From NCBI GenBank assembly GCA_964019055.1, contig OZ025220.1, positions 4,419,478-4,483,477 of the forward strand: a DNA stretch of 64,000 bases. The letters run 5' to 3'. Positions 23,333 to 32,040 of the stretch are shown here, piece after piece. Within the stretch, counting starts at the first letter, position 1. Each line of letters begins with the position of its first letter. A program made the translations under genes and the position numbers. A model generated the notes under the pieces. That model made no database searches, was not told the DNA's origin, and was given only the letters and a program-made list of their open reading frames with translations. This stretch comes from Anthopleura xanthogrammica. Lineage: Eukaryota > Cnidaria > Anthozoa > Actiniaria > Actiniidae.

Positions 23333-23860
23333 AACAAACGTCGTCGTATAGAAGAGGAATGTAACAAGTTTAAGATCTTTCAGTGGGAATTTATGGACCC
23401 AGAGTTTGATACAAAGTTGCTGTCCAATGGACAACCCGCTGTTGCAAATGTATCTTGGGTCTCTATGGATGGGATCCCTATCCAGGGGGGAGTCACAGTA
23501 GTTGAAACCATTCAGGAAATTTTGTCGAAAGAGAATGCGCCTGTATTAACGTCGCTAATTTTCCGTAACCCTGAAACTATTGTGGCTGGCGGTATACACA
23601 ACAACCTGGCATTATGGGAAATGGTATTACAGCAGCACCCAGAAAGGGACAGGATTCTTTCGTGGTTGCGCGATGGAGTTGATATACTCGAATTTCGTGA
23701 ACATTTTTCTGGATTTTTAAAGGAGTTAAATATGACTCAGATTTCCCAGTATTCTCGGAGAACGACTTGTAGGAAGTCTAAGTTGTGGTCTTCCCGCCAT
23801 GAACTAAAGCTTAATTACACAAACAAACGATCGAGTGTCCACATATTAAAAGGATTGTGA
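23333..23860 (+). pseudogene. Start of a DIRS-like pol frame
   Basis: Opens after TTTTTCTAG with a basic start (NKRRRIEEECNKFKIFQWEF). The segment NPETIVAGGIHNNLALWEMV then QHPERDRILSWLRDGVDILEF (about 23567-23700) resembles the region preceding the reverse transcriptase in cnidarian DIRS-like elements. From about 23750 the sequence turns unrelated and stops at 23860, so the polymerase part is lost. Confidence 0.5.
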
Positions 23861-24318
23861 CTGATATAAACTCGCAAAGTAATCCAAAAAGTCAAAACTT
23901 ACCATTGCTATGAGCAAATGACTTGGTTTGATTCGGTATGTTTGCCTTCTAGTCCGCTAGGACGATGATCATCGATGCAATTCCATGTCAGTGTATTTTG
24001 GGGCCAAAAGTTATACTTCGTTTGTTTGGGATGATTTTCCAGTATTCAGGCTCTAGCGACTAGCAAAATTCACCACATATATCTGCATACCTCTTCATTT
24101 TAATTTTCCAAAATCGTTAGAGTGATTTACAAATCATTTTATCAGGGAAACCCAATATAACTTCAACATATTTACACTCAGAACCATTTGGTGTATGTTG
24201 GATGACCCTACAGCACTTAGCAGGTCAATGTAATTCGATGTTGTTATTTGATTCCTCATTAAGAAGTTATCTGATTACTTTAGAAAATCTAATTACGTTC
24301 CCTGGTACAATAGTCAGT

Positions 24319-24505
24319 CATGACGTATATGACCCTCTTCGTCCAAGTTGGTCATACATATTCCTGACCAGAACAATACATTTGATCATGACGTATGACC
24401 CTCTTCGTCCAATTCGGTCATACATATTCATGACCAGAACAATACATTTGATCATGACGTATGACCCTCTTCATCAAAGTCGGTCATACGTATTCCTGAC
24501 CCGAC
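24319..24505. repeat. ~66-bp tandem repeat, three copies
   Basis: CATGACGTATGACCCTCTTC starts copies at 24319 (with two extra bases), 24387 and 24453. Each contains TGACGTA and an inverted GGTCATACATATTC, so each unit can form a short hairpin. Confidence 0.85.
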
Positions 24506-24649
24506 ATAAACACGAATCAAGGCAATCAAGTGCAGTACGAGATCGGCTGAAGCTGAATGTTTTAGACCTTAAGGTCCGGCGGAGTAAACACTCGTGTTCA
24601 ATTCTCTTTCACCATACTCCACATTATGACCTCACTATGCGTATCTCCT

Positions 24650-24776
24650 TTGCGCATGCGCAATAGCCACGTTTCAAAGTTACATTGTTATGCAAATTAA
24701 CATGGTATAAAAGGTAGTGACCAGCAAGGCTCGTCCTCTTCTTCTTTCGTGCTGGCGCACTCAGGTAAGCCCACGT
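24650..24776 (+). promoter_or_regulatory. Core-promoter-like segment with first-exon donor
   Basis: TTGCGCATGCGCAATAG (24652-24668, a GCGCATGCGC palindrome of NRF-1 type), then GGTATAAAAGGTAG (TATA box, about 24704) and, about 55 bp further, CACTCAG|GTAAGC as a good splice donor. It reads rightward into the left edge of the virus-like block. It may be a retroelement or host promoter cut by the insertion. Confidence 0.45.
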
Positions 24777-24851
24777 TTCCTCTGCTTTTTAAAATTTTTA
24801 TAAGCTATCGTCTTCTGTGTTGCATTTTTTCTTCTGTGTTGCATATTTCAC

Positions 24852-25025
24852 ATGTACGCAACGGGTAAGCGCTTAGGAATAAACCCGGGGCTCATAATTG
24901 GGTGTTGTGAGGGAAAAGCTTCTGCAAAGACCGGAAAGTCAAAGATCGATGACCAAAAATATAAGTTCGCTTACTTCAAAGAAGAGGAGTTACCCGAGGG
25001 GTGTGTGTTATTAAAGGCTAAGTAA
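24852..25025 (+). CDS. Small lysine-rich ORF at the left edge
   Basis: 57 codons from ATG 24852 to TAA, beginning MYATGKRLGINPGLII with a basic middle (KASAKTGKSKIDDQKYK). I do not recognise it. It is followed after 4 bp by the control hairpin at 25030. A duplicated TCTTCTGTGTTGCAT lies just upstream. Its mirror-image position to the 61-residue ORF at the right edge makes it more likely to be real, though the two proteins are not similar. Confidence 0.4.
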   Translation: MYATGKRLGINPGLIIGCCEGKASAKTGKSKIDDQKYKFAYFKEEELPEGCVLLKAK

Positions 25026-25029
25026 CGTG

Positions 25030-25103
25030 AGATATCAAAGAAGGACTTTGACATCTAATACGAAAAAAAAAGATGGTTTAAGAATATCTAGCTTATCATA
25101 AAG
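25030..25103 (+). promoter_or_regulatory. Left control module: hairpin plus TATCATAAAG motif
   Basis: AGATATCAAAG, five-base loop, CTTTGACATCT (25030-25056) forms an 11-bp stem with one mismatch. After 23 bases comes AAGAATATCTAGCTTATCAT then AAAG (25080-25103), 21 bases before the ATG at 25125. The same arrangement, inverted and with the same 23-base spacing, lies at 38971-39044 before the polymerase. Confidence 0.75.
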
Positions 25104-25124
25104 AGAACAAGAGAATAAAGAAAA

Positions 25125-25907
25125 ATGTCACTAACAGGACCAAGGCTAACAACTATGATAGATTATAATGCAAGTAACCTACGATTCTCTAAACCAATAC
25201 AAAAAGAAGTACTAGGAAAGAAGATAAAGTACAAGATAATCGAGATAAACACGAAGTACGATGACAAGGAAACAACAGGAAAGCTAATAGTACCATCTGG
25301 GTGGGTATTCTCGTTCGGACCTTCAGAAAGCTTATTCGAAGGATCAAAGAAGGACTATAGCCTACCATTATGCATGTGGAATCGCGAAAGACCAACCGAG
25401 GACCAGGAAAAGTGGATAAGATCCTTCGACGAGGTCGTAGATATGTGCATCGGAGCCGTACTACACTATAAGGAAGAACTAGGACTAATAGAACTAACTA
25501 GATCGGACCTAAAGAAGATCAAGGGCGGACTAAATCCCTTGTACTGGAAACTAGAACCGGTAACAGGAGAAGATGGGAACGTTAGGTTAGAAAAAGTAGA
25601 GGGAAGAGGACCTACGTTATACCCAAAAATACCAACGAACAGGGCTACGGGTAAGCTAGGAGGAAGATTTTACGACGCGTCCGGAAAAAGAATAGATCCA
25701 GAAGAACTCATTGATAAGAAAATGGACGTAGACGTTGCGTTACACATCAGTAACATATACGTAGGATCTTCAGGTAAAGTAACCTTAGTCATAAGAGTAT
25801 GGGAAGCAAACACCAAAGATCCTAAGGAGTACGAGAGACTACTAAAGCCAATTCCAGAAATAGAGGAGTCAGATTCAGAGATAGATGAAGAATATCCCTC
25901 TACCTAA
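25125..25907 (+). CDS. Conserved Polinton-type protein, possibly DNA-binding
   Basis: 260 residues with alternating beta-strand-like segments, several Trp residues (GWVFSFGPSESLF, PLCMWNRERP) and an acidic tail (EIEESDSEIDEEYPST). The second half has LYPKI ... FYDASGKRIDPEELI ... DVALHISNIYVGSSGKVTLV, a pattern I associate with a protein common in invertebrate Polintons that resembles single-stranded-DNA-binding OB-fold proteins; this function is an inference. It is transcribed rightward from the left control module, whose motif is shared with the polymerase promoter, so it may belong to the replication class. Its 3' end overlaps the convergent gene at 25900 by 8 bp. Confidence 0.7.
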   Translation: MSLTGPRLTTMIDYNASNLRFSKPIQKEVLGKKIKYKIIEINTKYDDKETTGKLIVPSGWVFSFGPSESLFEGSKKDYSLPLCMWNRERPTEDQEKWIRSFDEVVDMCIGAVLHYKEELGLIELTRSDLKKIKGGLNPLYWKLEPVTGEDGNVRLEKVEGRGPTLYPKIPTNRATGKLGGRFYDASGKRIDPEELIDKKMDVDVALHISNIYVGSSGKVTLVIRVWEANTKDPKEYERLLKPIPEIEESDSEIDEEYPST

Positions 25908-27387
25908 ACAACATCCAACCTACTCCCACCGATACGATGAGAATTACCGCTAAGTTCACTTCATGTAAACTATCACCAGTAGGCTTAAGATTCCTCTTAG
26001 GACTCTTAACAACGCTATCGGTCTTCCCAGTCTTAGTCACGTCGTCTTCCTTCTTCCCAGTCTTAGTCACGTCCTCTTCCTTCTCCTTAGTCGGTGTGTG
26101 ATCTGACCCACCAACCATCTCAGTGTTCACAGCATTAACACCAAAGGTCATGTCCTTGGTGGCCTGCTGGAGCTTGTTGTTGTAGCCTGGTATTGACCCT
26201 GTGTTTATTACCAGATTAGAAGGAAATAACCAACACCCAGGGGATATGGCAAAGTTTAACCTGACCCGAGCATCTTGCACGGCACGCTGGTAACTTTGAA
26301 TGCTTCTTGAGATGCCATTTTCTATCACGGATGACTCAAAAAGCACTAAGAATTCCTGTCTAGTTTGTTGGGCCGACCCAGAGGAACCTACGATGCTGCT
26401 CCTGGTATTAACCTGAGAACCAAGAACGCAATAAACGAATGCTTCTATGCTCCTGTTTATTCTGGCTAACCCCGGTGACGTTAGACCCTTACCTTTCTGT
26501 GGTATGAAGTACTTCCATTGATCCTCACTCTTGGGGTTGTAAAGATAATCCATGGGTAGGTGAGGTACGACACCTCCGAATTGGTAAATACCACCCGGCC
26601 ATATCTTCATCCAGGAGACAAAGCCGGGGTCAAGATCCTTGCCGAACTTTATCTTTCCTTCCTCCATGTAAATGTCTCCTATCCCACCATTTGAGCCCTC
26701 GGTAAAGCGAAAGTCCTTTGGAGCATTGAACTCATTCACTATCCTTTCATACGCTACCGCATCATGATTTAAATTCACAGGATCAAAGATCTTGTCCCCA
26801 GGCAGTGGGCTTTTAAGCTCATAGAGCAGCCTACGAATGGTAAAGGCAACATGAAACCGTAAGAAGCTACCTACCTGGTCATCCATTAGCATGTTCTTTG
26901 CCACACCACAACCCGATGTTGCGCACCATAGGACAAGGTTTAGTCTCTGAGGCCAAAAAGCAATACTTGGACCCCCAATCCATCTGTAGGCATCTTCTTT
27001 CCTATGCTTAATACCTATGTTTACGAATAAGTTCCTAACCCGTATATCAAAGTACTCCTTTGAGACGTATATCCTTAGCTTCGTAAAGTCTCCTACGGCA
27101 AGGTCTTTCTTAAAATCCTCGTGAGGTGGGTAGGTCACGGGTTTTAGTAGGTACTCTGGGGGAAAGTTGCCTTTTGGTCTTTTAGGTTTAGGCTTAGTGA
27201 GCTTGGGAAGGGGGTTGGGGTTAGGAATGGGGGGAACGTATGGGAAAGACGTGTGGGTATAAGATGGTGGGTGGTAAGTGGATTTGTGTGTGGGAAATTC
27301 CGTGATGGGATTACCCATCCATGGAGGGTCGTTACCATGAGTAACGTATCGATCACTTTCAACATCGTTACCAAATGCATCGAACAT
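25900..27387 (-). CDS. 495-residue conserved element protein, unknown function
   Basis: The N-terminal 80 residues are Pro-rich (PPIPNPNPLPKLTKPKPKRP). The central and C-terminal domains hold FVSWMKIWPGGIYQ, ARINRSIEAFVYCVLGSQVN and SSIVGSSGSAQQTRQEF, which look like a conserved core. A Lys/Glu repeat follows (KTGKKEDDVTKTGK, from a 39-bp tandem repeat near 26030-26090), and the protein ends with a hydrophobic segment (LAVILIVSVGVGWMLF). It is among the longest structural-class genes. I remember similar ORFs in cnidarian Polintons but no assigned role; a virion or membrane-associated protein is plausible. The start is the first ATG after CATCATATAAAAG. Confidence 0.72.
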   Translation of the reverse strand: MFDAFGNDVESDRYVTHGNDPPWMGNPITEFPTHKSTYHPPSYTHTSFPYVPPIPNPNPLPKLTKPKPKRPKGNFPPEYLLKPVTYPPHEDFKKDLAVGDFTKLRIYVSKEYFDIRVRNLFVNIGIKHRKEDAYRWIGGPSIAFWPQRLNLVLWCATSGCGVAKNMLMDDQVGSFLRFHVAFTIRRLLYELKSPLPGDKIFDPVNLNHDAVAYERIVNEFNAPKDFRFTEGSNGGIGDIYMEEGKIKFGKDLDPGFVSWMKIWPGGIYQFGGVVPHLPMDYLYNPKSEDQWKYFIPQKGKGLTSPGLARINRSIEAFVYCVLGSQVNTRSSIVGSSGSAQQTRQEFLVLFESSVIENGISRSIQSYQRAVQDARVRLNFAISPGCWLFPSNLVINTGSIPGYNNKLQQATKDMTFGVNAVNTEMVGGSDHTPTKEKEEDVTKTGKKEDDVTKTGKTDSVVKSPKRNLKPTGDSLHEVNLAVILIVSVGVGWMLFR

Positions 27388-27479
27388 CTTTCTTCTTTTA
27401 TATGATGTATTTCTTTCCCATTAAACCTCTATTCTATCCTCGCGATGAATCCTATACTCGAAACCTCCCAGTCGGAACA

Positions 27480-28097
27480 CTACTTCCTTGGTTGTGTGAG
27501 TTGTTGAATAAATTCCTCTTTCACCTCCTTCCTTAAACCCTCGATGTCGAATACTTTTTTTTGCGAAAATTCTTCGTTCTTCTTCATCCTAATCTCTCCC
27601 CTAAGTTTCTCGTACTTCTTCATTTCACCAAGAATAAGAGTAAATTCTTCCTCACTAATCCTGTTATCCTTCAAAGCTTTCGAGACAAGATCATTAATAC
27701 TATTAAGCTTAGAACGAATGAGCTGAACCATCTTCTCGTGCTTGCTTACTTTCACAGTCAGCTTCTTAACAGTCATTCCACACAAGGCAGAAACAACCCC
27801 CATGAAACCCCCCAGCGCAGACAGTGGTATTCCAATTGCCAATCCCGGGCCCGTGAGTGACGTACCAATGCCTCCCATCGTAAACAAGACAGAAAGACTT
27901 CCCGAGGTCATTGAGAAAGTATGGAAAAACAACCTCCATCGCGAATATTTCTTTCGCACTTTTTCGTATCGATCGCGCTCACTTTCTAACTTCGTGAGTA
28001 CACCATCTACCTTGTGTAGTCTAAAATCCTCACCATCAGTGAATTCTGGAGCTGTTGGATAGAGTCTTGTTGTTCTTTTAATATCGTTATCCACCAT
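27480..28097 (-). CDS. Membrane-active helical protein, unknown function
   Basis: 205 residues. A charged N-terminal helix (VDGVLTKLESERDRYEKVRKK) is followed by two long hydrophobic segments (about residues 58-105: HTFSMTSGSLSVLFTMGG then GPGLAIGIPLSALGGFMGVV). After these come a basic helix and a helical C-terminal domain (SISEEEFTLILGEM-like region, residues 140-190). The layout, helix/two hydrophobic hairpins/helix, recurs in many cnidarian Polinton copies. A membrane or internal virion protein is inferred. Upstream motif AATATACAAAAGA lies next to the ATG. Confidence 0.7.
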   Translation of the reverse strand: MVDNDIKRTTRLYPTAPEFTDGEDFRLHKVDGVLTKLESERDRYEKVRKKYSRWRLFFHTFSMTSGSLSVLFTMGGIGTSLTGPGLAIGIPLSALGGFMGVVSALCGMTVKKLTVKVSKHEKMVQLIRSKLNSINDLVSKALKDNRISEEEFTLILGEMKKYEKLRGEIRMKKNEEFSQKKVFDIEGLRKEVKEEFIQQLTQPRK

Positions 28098-28122
28098 TCT
28101 TTTGTATATTACGTTACTATTC

Positions 28123-28796
28123 TTATGTGATTTCTACTGCAATCATCATTGGATATATTCCATCGCGGATGATGTTATTATCAGCATCAGTAACCCAAAA
28201 TCTGATACTACTGATCTTTTCTCCCAAGATGGGGGTAGTGGGGGTATTGTTGAAGACATGTGATACGTTCTCACCAAGATCCCCCGCACCTATCGTGGAA
28301 AGCATCTGGGAAGGAGCGAATGTCTTGTATGATAACGAGTCACGTTGTTCGTTGATTAGGGTATGAAAGGAGTTCACGAGGCTACAATGAAGACAAAGAA
28401 CGGTAGGGGATTTCTTAAGAGTTATCGGGTGTGCTTTCTTTTTCTCTCCATCCCAAGGTAGATCCTTAGGTACCCCCAAAAAAGAGGCTAAGTTTGGACT
28501 TAGGGTCGTATCCTTCTTGGAGGTACTTACGACCCATTTCTTCTCATCATCTTTTTTCACCTTCAAGGGAAAGCTTTGTTCTCCCTCAAGGAAAGATACG
28601 TATCCATGTGATAATTCCCCCGAGGAATCTTGAGACTAACCTTTCCACTAGCAGCATACACGAGTCCTTCTTCCATGAGATCATAGAGCCCATTCTTAAA
28701 CATGTAACTCAACGTCATCTTAGTCTTCCTGCTTATGGGATACTCCAACCAAAACGTCTCATCCGGCTTCCTTAATGTCACGTAAAATCTTACCAT
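28123..28796 (-). pseudogene. Penton-like minor capsid protein candidate, frameshifted
   Basis: The first frame starts at ATG 28796 (MVRFYVTLRKPDETFWLEYP) and stops at 28563. A second frame entering near 28566 continues to 28123 and ends WVTDADNNIIRDGIYPMMIA. Together they give about 225 residues of beta-rich sequence. The C-terminal half (LCLHCSLVNSF ... ISSIRFWVTDADNNII) fits the layout of single-jelly-roll penton proteins of Polintons and adintoviruses, as does its place among structural genes. That identity is inferred from pattern, not established. The break lies in an A/T-rich run around 28555-28567. Confidence 0.5.
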
Positions 28797-28826
28797 TTAT
28801 GTCCTTTATCCTTATCTCTTATATCC

Positions 28827-29822
28827 TTATCTCCTTTTATTCTTAAATTCTTCAACCACATACACCACCACAACCATGATCAACAACCACGCATTCTTAG
28901 CCAAAAACCCAACAGCCTCTCCCGCCGTCTTGAATAGGAACGAAGCGATAGAGCCTATCATCCCAGGTAGCAGCCCCGCGACCTTCTTACCTAGATTCTT
29001 CAAGCCCCCCGCCATGACGGATAACCCTGCCTTGAGTTTGGAAAGAATGAATCCAACTACCGCGAGGGTGGCTGCTACTACAGAAGCTGCGGTGATTCCC
29101 CCTGCTTTTTTGAAGATCTCTTTGATGCGCTGTTTCAGAGGAACTTTTTCTGTTATAGCTTCGTTTTCTGCATCTATTCGTTCGTTTTCTCTCTCTAGTT
29201 CTTCTATTCGTTCCTCATTAACAGGGTCGTTCTCCTCTTTCAACCTTCCGATTTCTTTTTTGTTTCGTTCTATGATTCTTTCGTTCCCTTCCACGGCTTC
29301 GACCCATCGCTTACCCAAGGTTTCCTTCATCTTGGGGGGGAAAGTCTCGGGTTCGTCTAAGAAGTATGTCTTAGAGTTACTTTTTCCCAACTTCAGCGTT
29401 ACCCTACCAACTTCATCTTCTCCGACTAGTACCATCTCAGACTTGCCTACTTTTTTCTTGGGATCCCGTTTTGGATAGAGCTCCTTTACCTCTTCTGCAG
29501 CAGCCGCCATTCTTTCTTCCCTTTCCGTAAGTTCCCTCCTCCTAGCTTCCCTTCCCTCAAGGTTACTCATCTCGAACTCTTCGACCTTCTGTCTGAGTCT
29601 ACTACGATATGCACCATTATCCTCATTCTCTAACCTCTCGTACCCCTTTAATTCCCTATCACTCATCTCCCTCCCCCTCTTCGAAAAGAACTCCCTAACT
29701 CTCTTTATCCAACTACTCTTACCTATGTCCTCACTCTCAATCAAGGGGCCTGAGTCATCATTGATATCGGAACGCCCCTCTTCCGTAAGTGGATCAAAGT
29801 CTATCTCTCCTCCTTCTATCAT
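28827..29822 (-). CDS. Coiled-coil membrane protein with Gly-rich hydrophobic C-terminus
   Basis: 331 residues. The N-terminal domain (about 40-85: REFFSKRGREMSDRELKGYE, then RLENED) resembles the middle of the neighbouring 107-residue protein. A long charged coiled coil spans about 85-235 (NKKEIGRLKEENDPVNEERI). The C-terminal hundred residues contain hydrophobic Gly/Ala-rich helices (GITAASVVAATLAVVGFIL, then LGKKVAGLLPGMIGSIASFL) and a final transmembrane segment (NAWLLIMVVVVYVV). Lysine-flanked amphipathic helices of this kind occur in membrane-lytic virion proteins, but no function is assigned. The start is next to GAGTAAAATAAAAG. Confidence 0.72.
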   Translation of the reverse strand: MIEGGEIDFDPLTEEGRSDINDDSGPLIESEDIGKSSWIKRVREFFSKRGREMSDRELKGYERLENEDNGAYRSRLRQKVEEFEMSNLEGREARRRELTEREERMAAAAEEVKELYPKRDPKKKVGKSEMVLVGEDEVGRVTLKLGKSNSKTYFLDEPETFPPKMKETLGKRWVEAVEGNERIIERNKKEIGRLKEENDPVNEERIEELERENERIDAENEAITEKVPLKQRIKEIFKKAGGITAASVVAATLAVVGFILSKLKAGLSVMAGGLKNLGKKVAGLLPGMIGSIASFLFKTAGEAVGFLAKNAWLLIMVVVVYVVEEFKNKRR

Positions 29823-29825
29823 CTT

Positions 29826-30149
29826 TTATTTTACTCTAGAAATAACATATATTAAAGCCAAGATTCCCCCTATCCACAAGAAATTCATCACGTACTTCTT
29901 TTGCTCGTTTGCTTCGTAAGCCCCTCCAAAACCACCATTACGAAGCCTATCAATATACGAGTCATCATCCTCACTAGGTAATCTCATACACCTATTTAGA
30001 TCTTCTTCAGTCATCTTGATTGCCCTAGTCAAAAAGAAGTGCTTAAGTCTCTCGTACTGAGACCCCTTGGTCATGTTCTTACTCCGCAATAACCATTCTC
30101 TCTCATTATCATTGATGGTAACATGTAACTCTTCTTCACGTTCTACCAT
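29826..30149 (-). CDS. 107-residue single-pass membrane protein
   Basis: The middle (RLKHFFLTRAIKMTEEDLN) matches the N-terminal domain of the next protein downstream. The C-terminus (WIGGILALIYVISRVK) matches the tail of the protein upstream (30154-30627). The last codons and TAA overlap the AT-rich start motif of the gene at 29822, with 3 bp between stop and ATG. Probably a tail-anchored membrane protein; function unknown. Confidence 0.68.
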   Translation of the reverse strand: MVEREEELHVTINDNEREWLLRSKNMTKGSQYERLKHFFLTRAIKMTEEDLNRCMRLPSEDDDSYIDRLRNGGFGGAYEANEQKKYVMNFLWIGGILALIYVISRVK

Positions 30150-30153
30150 TCTT

Positions 30154-30627
30154 TTATATTACTCTAAGAATAACGTACGTTAAAGCCAACATTCCCCCAC
30201 CCACGTAAAGCATCTCGTACTGCTTCTGCTTCTTGCTTGGCTTGTAATAATCTGAGAACTTAGGTTCCGGATATTTCTTATCAAGGGACGCGGGATCCGG
30301 ATGAGTCTTAGCATAGAGAAAAAAGTCTTCATCTGTTTCTTTCATGTTCTTTTCTGCTATCTTCTTATTCTCGTATCGTGCGTCTAAGTACTCTCTATAC
30401 TCTTGTTTCTTCTTTTCCCACGCCCCCATATCCCTCTGATACGCTTCCAAAGCCTTATCATGACGAATCTTTTCCTTCATTGATCCACCAGCACCTGCTA
30501 ACCACTTAGCAAAGTAAGACCCTCCCACGAATGCTGATGCATTAAGTATCGCTCCACCAATCGTCAATCCTACTGCTGCGAATGACACCATTTTATCTTT
30601 CATTGAGAAAGATAAGTGTTTAGACAT
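30154..30627 (-). CDS. 157-residue membrane protein of conserved Polinton type
   Basis: The start was set at ATG 30627 (MSKHLSFSMKDKMV) because the longer frame upstream has only a GTG and overlaps the next gene. An N-terminal hydrophobic segment (FAAVGLTIGGAILNASAFVG) is followed by a long charged helix (HDKALEAYQRDMGAWEKKKQ) and a conserved-looking FSDYYKPSKKQKQYEMLYVG. It ends in a C-terminal hydrophobic tail (GGGMLALTYVILRVI). The helix plus DYYKPS block recurs in cnidarian Polintons as I recall them. Membrane or virion association is inferred. TAA overlaps the start motif (ATAAAAGA) of the next gene. Confidence 0.7.
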   Translation of the reverse strand: MSKHLSFSMKDKMVSFAAVGLTIGGAILNASAFVGGSYFAKWLAGAGGSMKEKIRHDKALEAYQRDMGAWEKKKQEYREYLDARYENKKIAEKNMKETDEDFFLYAKTHPDPASLDKKYPEPKFSDYYKPSKKQKQYEMLYVGGGMLALTYVILRVI

Positions 30628-30641
30628 TTTTTTGGTAGTTC

Positions 30642-30872
30642 TTAGACACCCACGGGTAAGATCTTCTTCTCTTCTAGGTAGTCCTTCAAATACGTGGAAC
30701 CCGCGAGCACGGCCACCCACTTACCATAATTCGTCAAGCTATTGGATGGATCGCTAATGAATGACTCTTTCATCATCTTCTTCCCTACGAAACCTATTCC
30801 CGCAGCGATTCCTACGATCACTGCGGATTCCATGATCTTTTTCACGAGGTCATTTTCTACTTTCTTTGCCAT
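30642..30872 (-). CDS. Small membrane protein (76 residues)
   Basis: Begins MAKKVENDLVKKIMESAVIV. It has one hydrophobic segment (SAVIVGIAAGIGFVGKKMM) and a second weaker one (GKWVAVLAGSTYLKDYL). No family recognised. It sits 14 bp before the next minus-strand gene, with CAAATAAAAGCT at its start. Confidence 0.6.
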   Translation of the reverse strand: MAKKVENDLVKKIMESAVIVGIAAGIGFVGKKMMKESFISDPSNSLTNYGKWVAVLAGSTYLKDYLEEKKILPVGV

Positions 30873-30915
30873 AGCTTTTATTTGATGGGTATATCATTGC
30901 TTATATGAATTTTCC

Positions 30916-31377
30916 TTAAGGACCTTCCATTCCTATCGTGGGCTTGGACTTCGCCCTATTTGGAGTTGGAGAAGGCAGGGGAGTGTTATCCGCTGGAGTG
31001 GGAACGCTTTGATTGGACTGGGAAGGCATGGATGTCGAATGTTGGGAAGGAGCGGGATTACTCTTTCTCCACTTAAAGTATAGATCAGTAGCCGTTAGCC
31101 CAAGTCCTATCATGGTTAATACGCTAGTAAAGTCGAGCCCAGGCATCCACGTTCCCTCCGATTCTTCTTCTTCCTCCTTAGCTTTCTTTTCCACAGCTTT
31201 CTTTTCCGCAGCTTCCTTTTCTAGCAATGCTTTCTTAGCTTTCCTATTATATTCCACCAACTTCTTCCCAGCAGCAACCTTCTTAGGATCTTTTTCTCGA
31301 ACGATCCTTTCTGGTTCTTTCATGATTCGTTCTTCATCAGCGCCTCCACCAACATTTTCTTCTTTTGGCGTTTCCAT
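30916..31377 (-). CDS. 153-residue protein: charged coiled coil, one membrane segment, Pro/Ser-rich tail
   Basis: The N-terminal half is Lys/Glu/Ala-rich (KALLEKEAAEKKAVEKKAKE). A hydrophobic segment (FTSVLTMIGLGLTATDLYF) spans about residues 85-105. The rest is Pro/Ser/Gln-rich (PSQSNQSVPTPADNTPLPSP). Unrecognised. The layout suggests a tail-exposed membrane protein of the element. Confidence 0.6.
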   Translation of the reverse strand: METPKEENVGGGADEERIMKEPERIVREKDPKKVAAGKKLVEYNRKAKKALLEKEAAEKKAVEKKAKEEEEESEGTWMPGLDFTSVLTMIGLGLTATDLYFKWRKSNPAPSQHSTSMPSQSNQSVPTPADNTPLPSPTPNRAKSKPTIGMEGP

Positions 31378-31411
31378 CTTTATTACTTATCAATAAGTGC
31401 TTAAGTCTTGC

Positions 31412-31993
31412 TTAAGTCTTGCTTAATTCTTGTCCGTATTCCCTAACAAGTTGTTCCGCGGGTTCCAAAAATTCCGGAGCTGCTCCAAAAAAATCCATCT
31501 TCACGTGCTTTCCAACTTGGAAAAGAAAATCTGCTAATGCTATGAACCTTCCTCCTCTCAACGCGACAAATCCGATGTCGTTGGTTAAACTTTCTCTCAG
31601 GAACTTATCCTTCTCCAAATCTTTGTTAAGTTCTTTTTTATCATCAATCGGAAGAACGCGCGAGATGATTTCTACTGCTATTCCCTGAAGTATATCCATT
31701 AACCCGCTCGCCATCTTAGCCCCCGTGGAGGCTTGATATCTGTTATAGTATTTCTTAACGTCCTTCTTAGACAATCTTTTAACATCTCCTAGACTTAGCT
31801 TGGCCCCCGTATATTCACTAATCGTTCCTAATGTGGTAAGTATGCAAAGTTGTTCGCGCTTTTCCGCTAGCTCTTCGTCATCCTCCTCCTCAGGATTTGA
31901 CTTTGACTTCTTCTTTGGGGGAGTTGTTTCCTTTACTTCTTCTGTCTTTGAGGGCGTGGATTTGTCATCGTATTGTTCCATGATGGATCCCAT
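31412..31993 (-). CDS. Conserved Polinton-type protein, paralogue A
   Basis: 193 residues from ATG 31993 (a second ATG at 31981 is possible). An acidic/basic N-terminus leads into EKREQLCILTTLGTISEYTG and DVKRLSKKDVKKYYNRYQAS, then EIISRVLPIDDKKEL and a hydrophobic RGGRFIALADFLFQVGKHV. The first two blocks are repeated in the neighbour at 32041-32340, so the genes arose by tandem duplication. The C-terminal half is present only here. The family recurs in cnidarian Polintons as I recall, without known function. Confidence 0.7.
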   Translation of the reverse strand: MGSIMEQYDDKSTPSKTEEVKETTPPKKKSKSNPEEEDDEELAEKREQLCILTTLGTISEYTGAKLSLGDVKRLSKKDVKKYYNRYQASTGAKMASGLMDILQGIAVEIISRVLPIDDKKELNKDLEKDKFLRESLTNDIGFVALRGGRFIALADFLFQVGKHVKMDFFGAAPEFLEPAEQLVREYGQELSKT

Positions 31994-32040
31994 GTTACTT
32001 TATCATCATCAACATATGCTTAGATCAGGCATTTCTAAAT

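Larger units (their letters stand above)
21240..23860 (+). mobile_element. 5' part of a DIRS-like (tyrosine-recombinase type) retroelement
   Basis: A TATA-like GTATATAA at about 21252, a spliced gag-like gene with a zinc knuckle, and a following frame resembling the segment just upstream of the reverse transcriptase in DIRS-type elements. Reverse transcriptase, RNase H and recombinase are absent, so the element is truncated after about 23750. The family assignment rests on that linker segment only. Confidence 0.5.

Noticed and set aside
29013..29478. Plus-strand ORF over 28876-29478
   Set aside because: It is the antisense shadow of the coiled-coil gene, with Ser/Phe-rich composition typical of such shadows.
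30628..30720. Longer start for the 157-residue membrane protein
   Set aside because: It would use GTG, overlap the neighbouring gene and lack the AT-rich start motif; the ATG at 30627 fits better.
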